Positions 5,929 to 6,775 of a DNA stretch of 6,775 nucleotides are shown piece by piece. The position numbers and the translations under genes were made by a program. The notes under the pieces are model-generated. The model worked only from the letters and a program-made list of their open reading frames with translations. It was not told the DNA's origin and did not search any database. Origin of the DNA: Dehalococcoidia bacterium (GTDB lineage: Bacteria; Chloroflexota; Dehalococcoidia; Dehalococcoidales; DAOWLH01); assembly GCA_030643515.1 (NCBI GenBank), contig DAOWLH010000015.1:1-6775 (forward strand), in the 5' to 3' direction. Every line of letters begins with the position of its first letter. Positions within the stretch are counted from its first letter, which is position 1.

Positions 5929-5957
5929 ATTATATCAATGCGAAGGTAGCCTGTTTC
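5929..5957 (-). promoter_or_regulatory. Candidate promoter for trmO and the glycosylase gene
   Basis: Read on the minus strand, TGATATAAT (5937-5929) is a perfect extended -10 element. GAAACA (5957-5952) lies 17 bp upstream as a poor -35 (3 of 6). The predicted start near 5922 leaves a leader of only about 15 bases before the GTG. It sits in the 53-bp gap 5908-5960, which is clearly more AT-rich than the surrounding genes. It would let trmO and the glycosylase gene be transcribed without the synthase gene. Confidence 0.4.
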
Positions 5958-5960
5958 CGG

Positions 5961-6775
5961 CTATATCAGCGGGTTAAGGGTCAATAGTTTTCGGGCAGTT
6001 TCGGGATACCTGGCGATGAAGAGCAGTTCGTCCTCAACCAGCGGCTTGTGAGCCTCGACATTGGCATACCTGACCAGTTCCAGAATCCTGTTGGCTTCTT
6101 CTTTGCTTGAGAAGGTCACAAACATCTGGCCCATGACATGGCTGAAACCGGAGATGCCGCTGTACTCTCCGGCACTGATTTCCCTACCCGTCTCCACCTT
6201 TTCCGGCTCTCCCCGGCCGAGTTCTTCATAGCCGTACAACTCGTAATTCTCCGGGTCCTTGAGCACCCCGTCAGCGTGGATTCCAGACTCGTGGGCAAAG
6301 GCATTAGCACCGACGCCCGGCTGGTTTCTCGGTATTGGTACATCAAAAGCGTAGCTGGCAAACCTGGCTATCTTCCAGGCCTTTGACAGGTCTATATGAT
6401 TGCCAAGCTGGTATTTATCGGCGAACCCCTTCGACTTGGTAACTGCCAGAACAGTGGCCACCAGGTCGGCATTGCCGGCCCTTTCGCCGATTCCGTTGAC
6501 CGTGGTATTGATATAGGCGTCCTGGCCGCCATCGACAGCCCCCTTTGCCCCGCTCAGCGAAGTGGCCACCGCCATACCCAGGTCACCGTGGCAGTGCAGC
6601 TCGATGGGAAGGCCAACTTTCTCCGCCAGTGCCTTGGCCGTTTCATATATGGTGAAGGGGTTATCGTAGCCCAGGGTATCGCAGTAGCGCAGCCGGTTGG
6701 CACCGTGCTCCCTGGCCGCCAGGCCAAACTTAATCAGGTAGTCCAGGTCTGTCCTGGAGGCGTCTTCGGCATTAA
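5961..6775 (-). CDS. Homocitrate/isopropylmalate synthase-family enzyme, C-terminal part
   Basis: The minus-strand frame is open from the window edge and gives 270 residues ending at TAG (5963-5961). These DRE-TIM metallolyase-family enzymes condense acetyl-CoA with a 2-oxo acid. Visible motifs, numbered from the first full codon, are NAEDASRTD (1-9), RYCDTLGY (29-36), HCHGDLGMA (60-68, metal ligands H60 and H62), NGIGERAGN (93-101) and the post-barrel ANAFAHESGIHADGVLKDP segment, followed by GREISAGEYSG. The protein ends about 80 residues after GIHADG, too short for the LeuA leucine-binding regulatory domain, so a NifV/homocitrate-synthase-like or feedback-insensitive enzyme is more likely than classical LeuA. 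The first catalytic strand, which helps fix the 2-oxo acid, is outside the window. Homocitrate, 2-isopropylmalate and citramalate all remain possible products; partner dehydratase and dehydrogenase genes are not visible. Confidence 0.87.
   Translation of the reverse strand, partial: NAEDASRTDLDYLIKFGLAAREHGANRLRYCDTLGYDNPFTIYETAKALAEKVGLPIELHCHGDLGMAVATSLSGAKGAVDGGQDAYINTTVNGIGERAGNADLVATVLAVTKSKGFADKYQLGNHIDLSKAWKIARFASYAFDVPIPRNQPGVGANAFAHESGIHADGVLKDPENYELYGYEELGRGEPEKVETGREISAGEYSGISGFSHVMGQMFVTFSSKEEANRILELVRYANVEAHKPLVEDELLFIARYPETARKLLTLNPLI

Noticed and set aside
5629..5949. 106-codon plus-strand frame
   Set aside because: It is antisense to trmO, whose conserved motifs fix the real coding strand.
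5961..6775. Re-citrate synthase, known from some Dehalococcoides and clostridia
   Set aside because: As I recall that group, it has a WHGHNDF-type motif and a different region around GERTGN; the motifs here fit the NifV/homocitrate synthase group better, though the missing N-terminus leaves some doubt.
1..6775. Defence system, prophage, insertion sequence, CRISPR or riboswitch
   Set aside because: Nearly every base is covered by recognisable housekeeping or metabolic genes, gaps are at most about 50 bp, and no direct repeats, transposase motifs or structured leaders are visible.

Overview
The window carries eight protein genes, almost without spacing, in two convergent blocks. Four features suggest an anaerobic bacterium outside the Proteobacteria. 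They are an RNase Y-YmdB pair, a PlsY-type acyltransferase, a large membrane Fe-S oxidoreductase with two Cys-rich CCG domains, and moderately GC-rich DNA with several GTG/TTG starts. My best guess is Chloroflexota (Dehalococcoidia-like). This is an impression from gene content, not a proven assignment, and Firmicutes-type anaerobes remain possible.

Plus-strand block (1-4790). It opens with the 3' end of the RNase Y gene (rny). A YmdB-type metallophosphoesterase gene follows, then a PHP-domain phosphoesterase gene whose TTG start overlaps the previous stop codon. A PlsY-like glycerol-3-phosphate acyltransferase gene begins 8 bp later. After a 49-bp gap comes a 682-residue protein with a cytochrome-b-like membrane domain, two 4Fe-4S motifs and a duplicated CCG domain (HdrD/ETF:menaquinone oxidoreductase type). 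The first three genes all belong to families that act on RNA, nucleotides or cyclic nucleotides, so they may form an RNA-turnover module. The last two act at the membrane, in phospholipid synthesis and electron transfer.

Minus-strand block (6775-4787, read leftwards). It starts with the C-terminal 270 residues of a homocitrate/isopropylmalate synthase-family enzyme. A compact TrmO-type tRNA t6A37 methyltransferase gene follows, then an endonuclease III-related HhH-GPD DNA glycosylase gene that overlaps trmO by 19 bp. A good extended -10 box lies in the 53-bp gap ahead of trmO. The two blocks meet tail to tail with their stop codons sharing one CTAG palindrome and no intrinsic terminator in between.

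I saw no tRNA, rRNA, CRISPR array, insertion sequence, phage gene or defence system. No stretch over 300 bp lacks a gene; the longest gaps are about 50 bp. The region looks like ordinary core-genome DNA. The points worth a second look are divergent active-site motifs (PlsY motif 2, the glycosylase Lys position, the synthase HxH motif), the unknown electron partner of the Fe-S protein, and several small structural details at gene junctions.
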